This document shows positions 53,860 to 62,246 of a DNA stretch of 64,000 nt, piece by piece. Below the pieces are notes generated by a model. The model saw nothing but the letters and a program-made list of their open reading frames with translations, was not told the origin of the DNA and did not search any database. The position numbers and the translations under genes were made by a program. This DNA is from Caldilineaceae bacterium (lineage in GTDB: Bacteria > Chloroflexota > Anaerolineae > Caldilineales > Caldilineaceae): assembly GCA_018003515.1 (NCBI GenBank), contig JAGNDO010000025.1, positions 1 to 64,000 on the forward strand. The letters run 5' to 3'. Positions within the stretch are counted from its first letter, which is position 1; every line of letters starts with the position of its first letter.

Positions 53860-54972
53860 TTACCCCTTGACGGAGCCAGCCATCAGGCCGCGGATGAAGA
53901 AGCGTTGCAAGGAGAAGAAGACAGCCAGGGGCAGGAGCATGGAGACAAAGGCACCGGAGGTCAGCAAGTGCCAGTCGTTGCCCCGGGAGCCGACCATTTC
54001 GGCCAGGCGCATGGTCAGCACCTGCACGTCGGGCTTGGAACCGATGAAGATCAAGGCCACCAAGTAATCATTCCAAACCCACAGGAATTGGAAGATGGCA
54101 AAGGAAGCCAGGGCCGGAACGGAGAGGGGCAGAATCAACTGCACAAAGATGGTGAAGTGGGAAGCCCCGTCGATAAACGCGGATTCCAGGATATCCCGGG
54201 GCAGGCCGCGAATATAGTTAAAGAGGAGATAGGTTGCCAGAGGCAACCCAAAGCCCGTGTGGGCCAACCATACCCCCAAGAAGGTGCCGTTCAACTGGAG
54301 CCGTACATAGTCCTTCAGGATGGGAACCAGGGCGATCTGGATGGGGACCACCAGCAGGGCCACCACCAGCACAAACAAGAAGCGGCGTCCCGGAAAGCGC
54401 ATCCAGGCGAACCCATAGGCGGCAAAGGCGGCGATCAGAATCGGGATCACCGTGGCGGGGATGGTCACCGTGAGGCTGTTGATGAACGCGCCCACGAAGT
54501 TGTCCGCCTGCTCCGTGCGGATGGACCCATCGTTTTGGCGCACCTCAAAAGTCTTGCCGCTCAACACCTGACCATAGTTCTCCGTGGTGAACTCAAGATT
54601 GGTCCGCCATTCATAGTCCTGAACCACCACCTTGCCGATGCGCTTGTTGCCGATCCAGATCACCCGGCGGCCGTCCGGCGTGGTGATACCGTTGCGTAGC
54701 TCTTCGAAGGTGCCTTGGGCCCCCTCAAAGGTCATCACCCCATCTCGGTCCAGATCATCTCCGGGCTGAATTTCGGTGACGGTGACCCATTCTCGGTGGG
54801 GGAAGATGGTCCACCAGCCGGCGGTCTGGATGTCAAAGCGGGTGCGGAAAGAGGAGACCAGCAGGGCAAAGGTAGGGAGCAGCCAAACCAGCACCAAAAG
54901 CAACAGCGCCCCATTGACAAAAAGCGGCCCCAGATCCCGTTTCTGTTTCTTCGTCGTTGTGGAAATTGCCAT
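53860..54972 (-). CDS. Sugar ABC permease (MalG type) with large extracytoplasmic insert
   Basis: 370 residues, about 90 longer than most MalG-type permeases. The excess lies between the first and second membrane helices (about residues 50-165: EWVTVTEIQPGDDLDRDGVM to SIRTEQADNFVGAF) and should form an extracytoplasmic domain. The EAA loop is ESAFIDGASHFTIFVQLILP. Its ATG shares a base with the stop of the MalF-type gene (ATGA-like coupling). Confidence 0.9.
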   Translation of the reverse strand: MAISTTTKKQKRDLGPLFVNGALLLLVLVWLLPTFALLVSSFRTRFDIQTAGWWTIFPHREWVTVTEIQPGDDLDRDGVMTFEGAQGTFEELRNGITTPDGRRVIWIGNKRIGKVVVQDYEWRTNLEFTTENYGQVLSGKTFEVRQNDGSIRTEQADNFVGAFINSLTVTIPATVIPILIAAFAAYGFAWMRFPGRRFLFVLVVALLVVPIQIALVPILKDYVRLQLNGTFLGVWLAHTGFGLPLATYLLFNYIRGLPRDILESAFIDGASHFTIFVQLILPLSVPALASFAIFQFLWVWNDYLVALIFIGSKPDVQVLTMRLAEMVGSRGNDWHLLTSGAFVSMLLPLAVFFSLQRFFIRGLMAGSVKG

Positions 54973-56072
54973 TAGAATGCCTCCCCCTCGCCAAGTTGCC
55001 GCAGGTTATAGACCATGACAGGGATGACCGTGATCAATAGAACGATCGCGATGGCAGATCCAAACCCTGCATTCTGGTTTGTAAAGTATTCCCGATAAAA
55101 CTGGGTCGCAATCACTTGGGTGCCAAATTGCCCCCCGGTCATCACCTGCACAACATCGAAGATCTTCAAAGAGAAGATCAGCACCGTGGTGGAAACCGTG
55201 ATGATTGTGCCCGTGATATAGGGGATCATGATGCTGAAGAAAACCTGAATCTCGTTAGCCCCATCCATGCGCCCCGCCTCGACAATCTCGCCTGGAATGC
55301 CCTTGATGGCCGCGGAGAAGAGTACCATGGCATAGCCGGTTTGAAGCCAAATCATGACCACAATCAAGAATAGATTGTTCCAGGGGGCGATTTGGGCGGC
55401 GGCCTTCCAGGCGATGGGCACGTTGCCCGTCAAGTTGGTGTAGACAGCGTTGAGCATGCCGATGTTTGGGTTTACATCGTAGATCATGTTCCAGATCACA
55501 CCTGCCCCAACCATGGAGATAGCCATAGGCATAAAAATCAGTGACTTGGCCACCCGCTCAAAGCTGCTGCGGTCGGCCAGTACAGCGATGAGCAGACCAA
55601 AGAGGATCGATGCGGTAGCGCCAAAGATAATCCACAAAATGTTGTTGCGAAATGCAGTAAACATATTGCGATTGGTGAAAACCGCAATGTAATTGCTCAG
55701 TCCAACAAAATCGACCGATGTGCGGTCGAAGAGACTGACCCAAAAGGTACGCGCCGTGGGCAAGGCCAGATACCACAAGAGGATAGAGACCGCCGGACCT
55801 ACAAAGATAAAGGGCTGGATACGGGTGCGCCAGGTATCGCTGAGTTGCTCGACAGTCCAGTTGGCAACCAGATAGAGCAAAGCCACCCCGCCGACGCCCC
55901 ATACAATGGCGATCAGCGCCGTGATCTCCTTTGGCCCGCTGCTGTCTCGCAAGAAAATGAAACCCCAATAAAGCAAACCAATGGTAAGCAGGGGAACGCC
56001 AATGGCGGAAATCATCCGAATGAGGGTGGTGGCAGGCCCCCCACTCGGTCGATTCGCTTGTGATTGCTGCAT
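54972..56072 (-). CDS. Sugar ABC permease (MalF type)
   Basis: 366 residues with about eight membrane helices, two of them in an N-terminal extension (LIRMISAIGVPLLTIGLLYW, LIAIVWGVGGVALLYLVANW). The EAA loop is EAGRMDGANEIQVFFSIMIP. The ATG at 56072 has GGAGGT 5 bases upstream, so the longer frame to 56108 is not used. It pairs with the downstream MalG-type protein and with the binding protein upstream. No cognate ATPase is encoded here. Confidence 0.92.
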   Translation of the reverse strand: MQQSQANRPSGGPATTLIRMISAIGVPLLTIGLLYWGFIFLRDSSGPKEITALIAIVWGVGGVALLYLVANWTVEQLSDTWRTRIQPFIFVGPAVSILLWYLALPTARTFWVSLFDRTSVDFVGLSNYIAVFTNRNMFTAFRNNILWIIFGATASILFGLLIAVLADRSSFERVAKSLIFMPMAISMVGAGVIWNMIYDVNPNIGMLNAVYTNLTGNVPIAWKAAAQIAPWNNLFLIVVMIWLQTGYAMVLFSAAIKGIPGEIVEAGRMDGANEIQVFFSIMIPYITGTIITVSTTVLIFSLKIFDVVQVMTGGQFGTQVIATQFYREYFTNQNAGFGSAIAIVLLITVIPVMVYNLRQLGEGEAF

Positions 56073-56182
56073 CGCTGACCTCCTTCGCTCGGTCATTGAA
56101 TTGAACAAGATGGGTTGATGGGTTCGGTTGGTTCAGGATCGATCCGAAGGGGTCGATCAGTGGGAAGAAAAGGGCGAGGGGC

Positions 56183-56263
56183 GTAGAGACGCAAAATTTT
56201 GCGTCTCTACCTAGACCAGTTGTAAGAGTGGGGCCGTCTGTGTCGACAACCCCACTCTTACAA
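56183..56263. repeat. Two adjacent palindromes between binding-protein and permease genes
   Basis: GTAGAGACGCAAAA / TTTTGCGTCTCTAC is a perfect 28-base palindrome (56183-56210). The next one has 14-base arms (56220-56233, 56250-56263) TTGTAAGAGTGGGG. The gap 56073-56324 holds no gene. Confidence 0.85.
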
Positions 56264-56324
56264 TCTGTTTCCAGTACTGTCTACTGGCTTACATCATTAA
56301 CTTGGTCAGACCAAGGGCGTTGGA

Positions 56325-57806
56325 CTACTTCTTAGGCCAAGAAGCGTCGATTTCGGCCAGGACGGTGTCCAGATCGGCGGCACCAGAGAAGTAATCGGTC
56401 ATGCCCTTCCAGAAGGAACCGGCACCCACTTCGCCGGGCATCAGGTCGGACCCGTCGAAGCGGACCGAGGTAGCGCCGTTCACCAGGCCAGCGATGTCGC
56501 GTTCCAGGTCGCTGCCGTACCAGTCAAGCTGGATGTCCTTGTGCGGGCCAAGGGCGCCGCCAGCAGCCAACCAACCCTTGACGCCTTCGCCAGTGCTGAA
56601 CAGCTGCATCACGGCCCGAACTTCCGGGCGATCCGCCATAGCGGCCATGATGTCACCAGCCACCAGGAAGGGGCTGCCATAGGCCTCGTCCACACCGGGC
56701 AGGTAGAAGACGCCGTAATCTACGCCGTATTCCACGCCATCCGGGAAGAAGGAGGTGATGAAGTTACCCTGCTTGTGCATCCAGCAGGTGGGGGGGTCTT
56801 GGAACATGCCGGTCGGGGAGTCACCGAAGAAGGTGGTGACAATGGCGGCTCGGCCACCGGCAACTAGGGTGTCATCGTTCCAGATGGTGGCGAAGGACTC
56901 GATGGCATTCTTGACTTCCGGGGAAGCGAAGGGCAGGTCGCCCAACACCCAGGCGTCGTAGTTCTCCAAAGAGGTGGTGCGCAGCATCATCTCTTCGGTC
57001 CAGTCGGTGGCGGCCCAACCCGTGGCAGCGCCGGACTCAATGCCGACACACCAGGGAGCGTCGCCGTCAGAGGCGATCTGGGCTTGCAGGGTTTCCAACT
57101 CTGCCCAAGTGGTGGGGACTTCGTAGCCAGCGGCTTCGAAGGAGGCCTTGGGATACCAGACCAAGCTCTTGCCGTTGAAGCGCTGCCACACACCAAACTG
57201 GGCAGGGCCATCCATGCCTTCCATGGTGGCCATGTCTAGCCAGGATTGCAGGTAGTTCTCGGCCAGCCAGTCGGCGGAGATCATGTCCGTGGCGGGAATC
57301 ACTTTACCCTGCTTGGCGAAGGTGGCCAGCAGACCAGGCTGGGGGAAGTCCACGATGTCTGGGGCGTCGCCGGCCTGGACTCGCACGGTGATGGAAGCCT
57401 CGAACTCCTTGGAGCCTTCATACTGGATGTCGATGCCAGTGGCGGCTTCGAATGCCTGCATGGAGCTATCGAACTTGACCGCATCTTCATCGGTGAAGGG
57501 GCCGGTCATGGTGACGACGGTACCCTTATATTCACCATTGTAGGCGGCGGCCAATTCGGTCAGGCCCTTGGCGGTGGCGGCTTCCGCTTCGGCACTGGTC
57601 ATGGCGGCCGGCGCTTCGACAGCAGGCGCTTCAACAGCGGCAGGGGCTTCGGCAGCTGGGGCCTCGACAGCAGCCGGGGCCTCGACAGCGGGCGCTGCGG
57701 CAGCCGGGGCTTCCGCAGCAGGGGTTGCGGCCGGGGTGCCACAGCCAGCAAAGGCCATTGCCACGACCAGCAACAAACTAAGAATAACCAAAATACGTCG
57801 ATTCAT
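56325..57806 (-). CDS. Sugar-binding lipoprotein (second ABC importer)
   Basis: 493 residues. Lipoprotein signal with lipobox FAGC (Cys22), a long Ala/Pro/Glu/Val repeat linker (AVEAPAAVEAPAAEAPAAVE-like, to about residue 75), then the two-lobed solute-binding domain with WQRFNGKSLVWYPKASF and GDIMAAMADRPEVRAVMQLF segments. The ATG at 57806 has GGAGAAAG upstream. It is the first transporter gene after the LacI regulator and serves the MalF/MalG pair; substrate probably a sugar or disaccharide, not resolvable here. Confidence 0.92.
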   Translation of the reverse strand: MNRRILVILSLLLVVAMAFAGCGTPAATPAAEAPAAAAPAVEAPAAVEAPAAEAPAAVEAPAVEAPAAMTSAEAEAATAKGLTELAAAYNGEYKGTVVTMTGPFTDEDAVKFDSSMQAFEAATGIDIQYEGSKEFEASITVRVQAGDAPDIVDFPQPGLLATFAKQGKVIPATDMISADWLAENYLQSWLDMATMEGMDGPAQFGVWQRFNGKSLVWYPKASFEAAGYEVPTTWAELETLQAQIASDGDAPWCVGIESGAATGWAATDWTEEMMLRTTSLENYDAWVLGDLPFASPEVKNAIESFATIWNDDTLVAGGRAAIVTTFFGDSPTGMFQDPPTCWMHKQGNFITSFFPDGVEYGVDYGVFYLPGVDEAYGSPFLVAGDIMAAMADRPEVRAVMQLFSTGEGVKGWLAAGGALGPHKDIQLDWYGSDLERDIAGLVNGATSVRFDGSDLMPGEVGAGSFWKGMTDYFSGAADLDTVLAEIDASWPKK

Positions 57807-58062
57807 GTGTGTCTTTCTCCTTTGGAACATGTTGAAGGATGGAACAACGATTTGAAGTGTGCTTGAAGCGAAACGGTGCGGGCCGAGTGGCCTCGGCGCT
57901 GTACCTTCTCCCTTCTCACCAATGCCGTTCTGTCTCCAAAAACCGATTCTTGGGCAAAACCACTTTTTGGAAGCAGGAATGACAGATGATGCAAAAAATA
58001 AAGGATGATTTCTTTTCTAAAAATAGTCCCAAACGGGTGTGATGGCAGTCAATGAAGTCAGT
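57807..58062. other. Intergenic region upstream of the second sugar-binding gene
   Basis: 256 bases without a gene. GCGAAACGGTGC at 57868-57879 shares the central GAAACGGT with the LacI operator at 59199-59212 and might be a weak second site. No strong promoter pair was found. Confidence 0.3.
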
Positions 58063-59106
58063 TCACCGGATGGCAGGCTGTCCAGGGGGCGATGTCGTAC
58101 CCCGCCGAATCAATTCCAGAGACTGCTGAATACAGCGCTCCTCGGACGTTCCACCGGAAAGCATACTCAACAATAGCTCGATCCCTTCCACACCGGAGGC
58201 AAAGAGCGGTTGTCGAATGGTGGTCAAGTGCAGATACTCGGCGATTTCGATGTCATCATAGCCCACCACAGAGAGATCTTCCGGCACCCGCACCCCCCGC
58301 TCTCTGGCGGCGGAGAGAACCCCGCTGGCCTGGGTGTCGCTGGCTGTCACCACGGCCGTGGGTGGATCGGGCAGATCCAGCAAGCGATGGGCCATGATCA
58401 CGGCCTCGCGCACCCCATGCTCGGCCTGCTGGTGAAAGCGTTCTTGAAAAGGGATGGCGGCGGCGGCCAGGGCTTCTTGGTAGCCCTGAAAGCGCTGAAT
58501 GTTGGCAAAGCCTTGAAAGCGGTGGTTGTTGGCGACAAAATCCAACTCACTGTTCACCCGGTCGCCCACATAGGCGATCTTGCGATGGCCCAGATCGATC
58601 AGATGCTGGGTGGCCAGTCTGCCGCCAAACACATCATCCACAATCACCCGGTTGAAGCCAGGCTGATCACAATCCACAAAGACAATGGGCATGCCCGTGG
58701 CGGTCAAGCGCTGAATGGCGCTGCTGTGGGGGCGCAGGGTCATGATCAGCAGGCCGTCGTGCCGTTCCTGGCCCATAGGTTTGTCAAGGTAGGCAGTCCA
58801 AGCCTCCGGGGATTCGATATTGTACAGAACAAACTCATACTCGCTCTCGGCCAACACGGTGTGGATACCGCGCAAACGCTCCACATAGGAGGGGCGTGTA
58901 AAGAAGGGGGCCACCACAGCAATCGTCAAGGTCTTCCCCAAGGACAACCGTCGTGCCATGGGGTGCGGCGAGTAATTCAACTCGATAATGGCGTCTTCTA
59001 CACGCTTCCTTGTGGATTCGCTGACCGATGTGTGGTTGTTTAATACACGCGACACAGTGCCTGTACCGACCTGTGCATATCGCGCCACATCATGGATGGT
59101 AGCCAC
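58063..59106 (-). CDS. LacI-family transcriptional repressor
   Basis: 347 residues. An N-terminal LacI helix-turn-helix ([20 protein letters not shown]) with hinge helix ([10 protein letters not shown]) is followed by a periplasmic-binding-protein-like effector domain ([40 protein letters not shown]). It is transcribed ahead of the solute-binding and permease genes. A matching operator overlaps its own promoter, so it very likely represses itself and, by readthrough or a second site, the transporter. The inducer is presumably the transported sugar. Confidence 0.92.
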   Translation of the reverse strand: MATIHDVARYAQVGTGTVSRVLNNHTSVSESTRKRVEDAIIELNYSPHPMARRLSLGKTLTIAVVAPFFTRPSYVERLRGIHTVLAESEYEFVLYNIESPEAWTAYLDKPMGQERHDGLLIMTLRPHSSAIQRLTATGMPIVFVDCDQPGFNRVIVDDVFGGRLATQHLIDLGHRKIAYVGDRVNSELDFVANNHRFQGFANIQRFQGYQEALAAAAIPFQERFHQQAEHGVREAVIMAHRLLDLPDPPTAVVTASDTQASGVLSAARERGVRVPEDLSVVGYDDIEIAEYLHLTTIRQPLFASGVEGIELLLSMLSGGTSEERCIQQSLELIRRGTTSPPGQPAIR

Positions 59107-59198
59107 TAAATTAACTTTCAGGGTGCGTTGGAGCGCTTGGGTCTATAATCTCTCGTTTGAGAAGCTGACGTATTAAAGCCGTATGGAGATCGGAGGTT

Positions 59199-59212
59199 TG
59201 GAAACGGTTCCA
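59199..59212 (-). promoter_or_regulatory. LacI-type operator
   Basis: TGGAAACGGTTCCA: a 14-bp near-perfect dyad with the central CG expected for LacI-family proteins. It begins 4 bases after the -10 box of the promoter at 59217-59245, where a bound repressor would block initiation. Confidence 0.75.
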
Positions 59213-59216
59213 CCAA

Positions 59217-59245
59217 ATAATAGCACGGGGATAATCGGATGTCAA
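59217..59245 (-). promoter_or_regulatory. Sigma-70 promoter of the lacI-type gene
   Basis: Minus strand: TTGACA (59245-59240), 17-base spacer, TATTAT (59222-59217), start near 59210. Leader of about 105 bases. Confidence 0.78.
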
Positions 59246-59278
59246 GATCCAAAAAAAATGAATGTTGAAAACTTACAA

Positions 59279-59382
59279 ATAGGCCACGGATAAGACGGAT
59301 CGAACGGATCAAAGCGGATCTTTTTTGAATACAAAAGAGAAATCCACTTTATCCGCCCAATCAGCGTCATCCGTGGCCTATT
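59279..59382. repeat. Palindromic element, GGCCACGGATAAGACGGATC family (copy 1)
   Basis: ATAGGCCACGGATAAGACGG at the left edge faces ATCCGTGGCCTAT at the right edge; the middle has ACGGATC and TCCGCCC units. The right arm includes the stop codon of the large GH-A-like gene (59378-59380). A relative lies at 62172-62243. Confidence 0.85.
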
Positions 59383-62128
59383 TCTGCTCCAGCCTGGAGA
59401 GACCAAAGCTGACCAGTTCCACCAGTTGGATGGCTAGACGGTCCGCGTCCAGGATATAGACCTGGCAGCCCTGTTCCCGCAGCTCGGCGACGCGGCCTTC
59501 CAGACGGGCGGGTTGCTCGCTCATGATGATCACCCGACGGCTGCGGGCGGCTACGGTGGCGTCGTCCCCGGTTTCGGGCGCATAGGCGGTGTAGAAACGC
59601 AGGAAGGCCAGCAGGACATCCTGGGAATAGTCCCCCTCGTCCACCCACAGATAGAGGGGGAACTCAAACTCAGGCTCCGGGGCAGGCGCTGGCGCTGGGT
59701 CGGGTTGAGGCTCAGGGTCCGGGGTCGGTTCCGGGTCGAGCGGGGGCCAGGGGGCAACCCGGGGCGGGGAGATGGCCTCCACGCTGGGCTCGAAGCGCAC
59801 CAGGACGATCTCGCCCCGGCCCAATTCCACATCCGCGGTGGTGTTGAGGCCTTGGGGTTCGATATTGTAGCGGCCCGGGCCCAAGGGGGCGAATTCCAGG
59901 GCTGTGGGACCATATTCTGGTTTGCTGCCGGTCATGCGCACCAACCCTGGCCAGCCCTCGGCCCACAGACGCACGGGCAGGTTGAGCCGATCCGCCACCC
60001 GCACCCGCACCACCGCCGCCCCTGGTTGGACGCCCAGAGATCGCACATTTCCCCGCCACACCGTGCTGATGGGGAAGAAGATCACCTCTTGGCCGCCCAC
60101 GCCATCCAGGGTCAGCTCGATCTGGCGGATCTCATCCACCACCAGGTTGACCGGACCGGCCGGCAGGTTGTCAAAGCGGAACTGGTCATTCTCCCCGACC
60201 ATGACGGCCAGACGACCGCCTGGCACGCCCAACAGGGGACCGGCCAGGGTGATCTCCTTGCCCGCCATATCTGGGGCCACGCCGACGATGACGCTGGCTT
60301 GGGGGGCGGGCGGCGGCGGGGGGGGCGGCAAAGGTTGCGGCTCCGGCACTGGGATCGGCTCTGGCTCCGGGATCGGCTCCGGCTCTGGGTCGGGGATGGC
60401 GGCCATGTCGGTGAAGATGAACTCCACAAATTGCACCCGCTGACCGTCCACAAAAAGATGGGCTTGCAGGGGGTCTCCGCTTTGGGTGGACAGGCCATCC
60501 ACCTGCACGGTGTAGTGGCCGGGGGAGAGGGGGGCGATCTCGCAGGCGTAGCTGCCATATTCCGTCTTGCTGCCCGTCAGCACCGGCGGGCTGGACCAGC
60601 CCTGGGTAAAGGCGTGTACGGAGAGGTTGCGCAGACCCGCCACCACGTTGCAGCGGATCACTCCAAAACCTGGGGCCGCGCCGCCATCTCGCACCGTGTG
60701 ACCCCAGCCCAGCACGGCCAGATCCACCGTGGCCGTGCCGCCGGGACCGTCCGTGCCGTCCAAAAGGATGTTTTCAACCATGCGCTCGTGGTCGTAGAGG
60801 AAGAGGGAATATCGCCCCGCTCCCAGGCCCACAAAGGCATACGAGCCGTCATCCTTGGCCAAGGTCTCCCAATCCTGCCCGTCGCTCTCCCGCACCAGGA
60901 CCAGGGAGGCACCCGCGCCCCCGGTCACCGCGCCGTCGATGCGGCTGCGATGGCTTTCCGCGCCAGGGGCCGGGGGCGGTGGGGGATCGACCACCCCATC
61001 CTCACCGGGCTGGGATAGGACGCGGGCCTGTTTTGGCTCAACGGTGAGGGCGTCCACCACGGGCAGTTTGCCACCGGGCAGGGTCGGGCTGAACCAGGCC
61101 TGGGGTTCCCACCAGGGGCTGGAACTGCCCAGGACGTAGTTGCCCATCAGCCAGAAGGCGGTGCAGAAGTAGTAGTCTGGGGCCGGGGGATAGTGGCGGC
61201 TGGTGCCCATCATCACCCGGCAGGCCTCCACGGTTTGGGCCATGTGCAAGGCGGGCGTGGTGGCGGGATAGCGGGGGTCCGCGCCTTCGCCGACCAGATA
61301 GCCATTTTCTGTGGAGAGCAGGGGCAGGCTGCGGCCCAGGTGTTGGCGGTTGAGTTGGTCGAAGCGTTGATAGGCCAGCCAGCACGAGGCGTCGTCCATG
61401 ACGGTGGCCCCAGGGTTGGCGTAGTCCGCCCGCAGCCGGTTGACCTGGGCCAGCGTGCGTCCGGCCCAGGCATCTTGGCCCCAGGAGTCGGCCCGCACCT
61501 GGTCGTAAAAGGCCTGGGTGATGGGCGCGCCTTCCTGGTTGCCAAAGTCATACGGATAGTCCAGGGGGTGGTTGACGCTGTAGTTGTGGACCGCCTGCCA
61601 GACCGGGCCGTCAAAGAGGCTGCGCCCGCCCTTTTCGATGATCTTGCCCACCAGATCCCAGCGGGTGCCTGTGGCGACGGCCGGGATGCCGGGCATGCCT
61701 CCCCGACCCAAAATGGTCTGGATGTCCTGAATGGCGCTCTCGGCCACCAGGTCCAAGGCGTCGGGGGGAACTTGGCCGTTATGCCATTCGATGCCCAGAT
61801 CCGGCTCGTTGTTGAACTCAAAATAACGCACGCCCGCCCGGATCAGCTCGTCCATCTGCTGGATCTGGCGGGAAGTCAGGGTGCCGGGGTTGGGTTGCGG
61901 ACGGTAGAGGCGCACGATGGGCATGAAGCCTTCGGCCAGGAGTAGCTCGGCAAAGTTCAACGCGCCGTCGTGGTTGGCGATCTTGACCCAACTCACCCCC
62001 ATGTTGCGCAGTTGGGGCAGCCACATCTCCCGGATCTTGCCCAGCCCCACGGCCGCGGGGAAGCCCGCACTCCAGTGCATGCCGATGCCGGTGTCGTTTT
62101 GGGGGCGAGGGTAGTGGGATAGGTTCAT
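59378..62128 (-). CDS. Large GH-A-like barrel protein with three CarboxypepD-reg-like domains
   Basis: 916 residues. Residues about 1-330 look like a TIM-barrel glycoside hydrolase of clan [11 protein letters not shown] supplies a candidate acid/base (Glu108), and [11 protein letters not shown] a candidate nucleophile (Glu274). From about residue 395 there are three beta-sandwich units of the carboxypeptidase-regulatory type ([52 protein letters not shown]), separated by Pro/Glu-rich linkers ([19 protein letters not shown]). The last 95 residues form a small alpha/beta domain. No signal peptide is seen. Function of the barrel is not proven; a glycan-acting enzyme is likely. Confidence 0.7.
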   Translation of the reverse strand: MNLSHYPRPQNDTGIGMHWSAGFPAAVGLGKIREMWLPQLRNMGVSWVKIANHDGALNFAELLLAEGFMPIVRLYRPQPNPGTLTSRQIQQMDELIRAGVRYFEFNNEPDLGIEWHNGQVPPDALDLVAESAIQDIQTILGRGGMPGIPAVATGTRWDLVGKIIEKGGRSLFDGPVWQAVHNYSVNHPLDYPYDFGNQEGAPITQAFYDQVRADSWGQDAWAGRTLAQVNRLRADYANPGATVMDDASCWLAYQRFDQLNRQHLGRSLPLLSTENGYLVGEGADPRYPATTPALHMAQTVEACRVMMGTSRHYPPAPDYYFCTAFWLMGNYVLGSSSPWWEPQAWFSPTLPGGKLPVVDALTVEPKQARVLSQPGEDGVVDPPPPPAPGAESHRSRIDGAVTGGAGASLVLVRESDGQDWETLAKDDGSYAFVGLGAGRYSLFLYDHERMVENILLDGTDGPGGTATVDLAVLGWGHTVRDGGAAPGFGVIRCNVVAGLRNLSVHAFTQGWSSPPVLTGSKTEYGSYACEIAPLSPGHYTVQVDGLSTQSGDPLQAHLFVDGQRVQFVEFIFTDMAAIPDPEPEPIPEPEPIPVPEPQPLPPPPPPPAPQASVIVGVAPDMAGKEITLAGPLLGVPGGRLAVMVGENDQFRFDNLPAGPVNLVVDEIRQIELTLDGVGGQEVIFFPISTVWRGNVRSLGVQPGAAVVRVRVADRLNLPVRLWAEGWPGLVRMTGSKPEYGPTALEFAPLGPGRYNIEPQGLNTTADVELGRGEIVLVRFEPSVEAISPPRVAPWPPLDPEPTPDPEPQPDPAPAPAPEPEFEFPLYLWVDEGDYSQDVLLAFLRFYTAYAPETGDDATVAARSRRVIIMSEQPARLEGRVAELREQGCQVYILDADRLAIQLVELVSFGLSRLEQK

Positions 62129-62171
62129 GGTGGGCCTTTGGAAATTGAGAATCGAACGCTGAGAATTGAAA

Positions 62172-62243
62172 AGTGGATCGGACGGATCAAAACGGATTGA
62201 TGAAGAAAGATCCGTGAAAATCCGTCCAATCCGTGGTCTATTT
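62172..62243. repeat. Palindromic element, ACGGATC family (copy 2)
   Basis: TGGATCGGACGGATC at the left faces ATCCGTCCAATCC at the right; the right edge is 3 bases from the DUF1800 stop (62247). Related to 59279-59382. Confidence 0.75.
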
Positions 62244-62246
62244 TTG

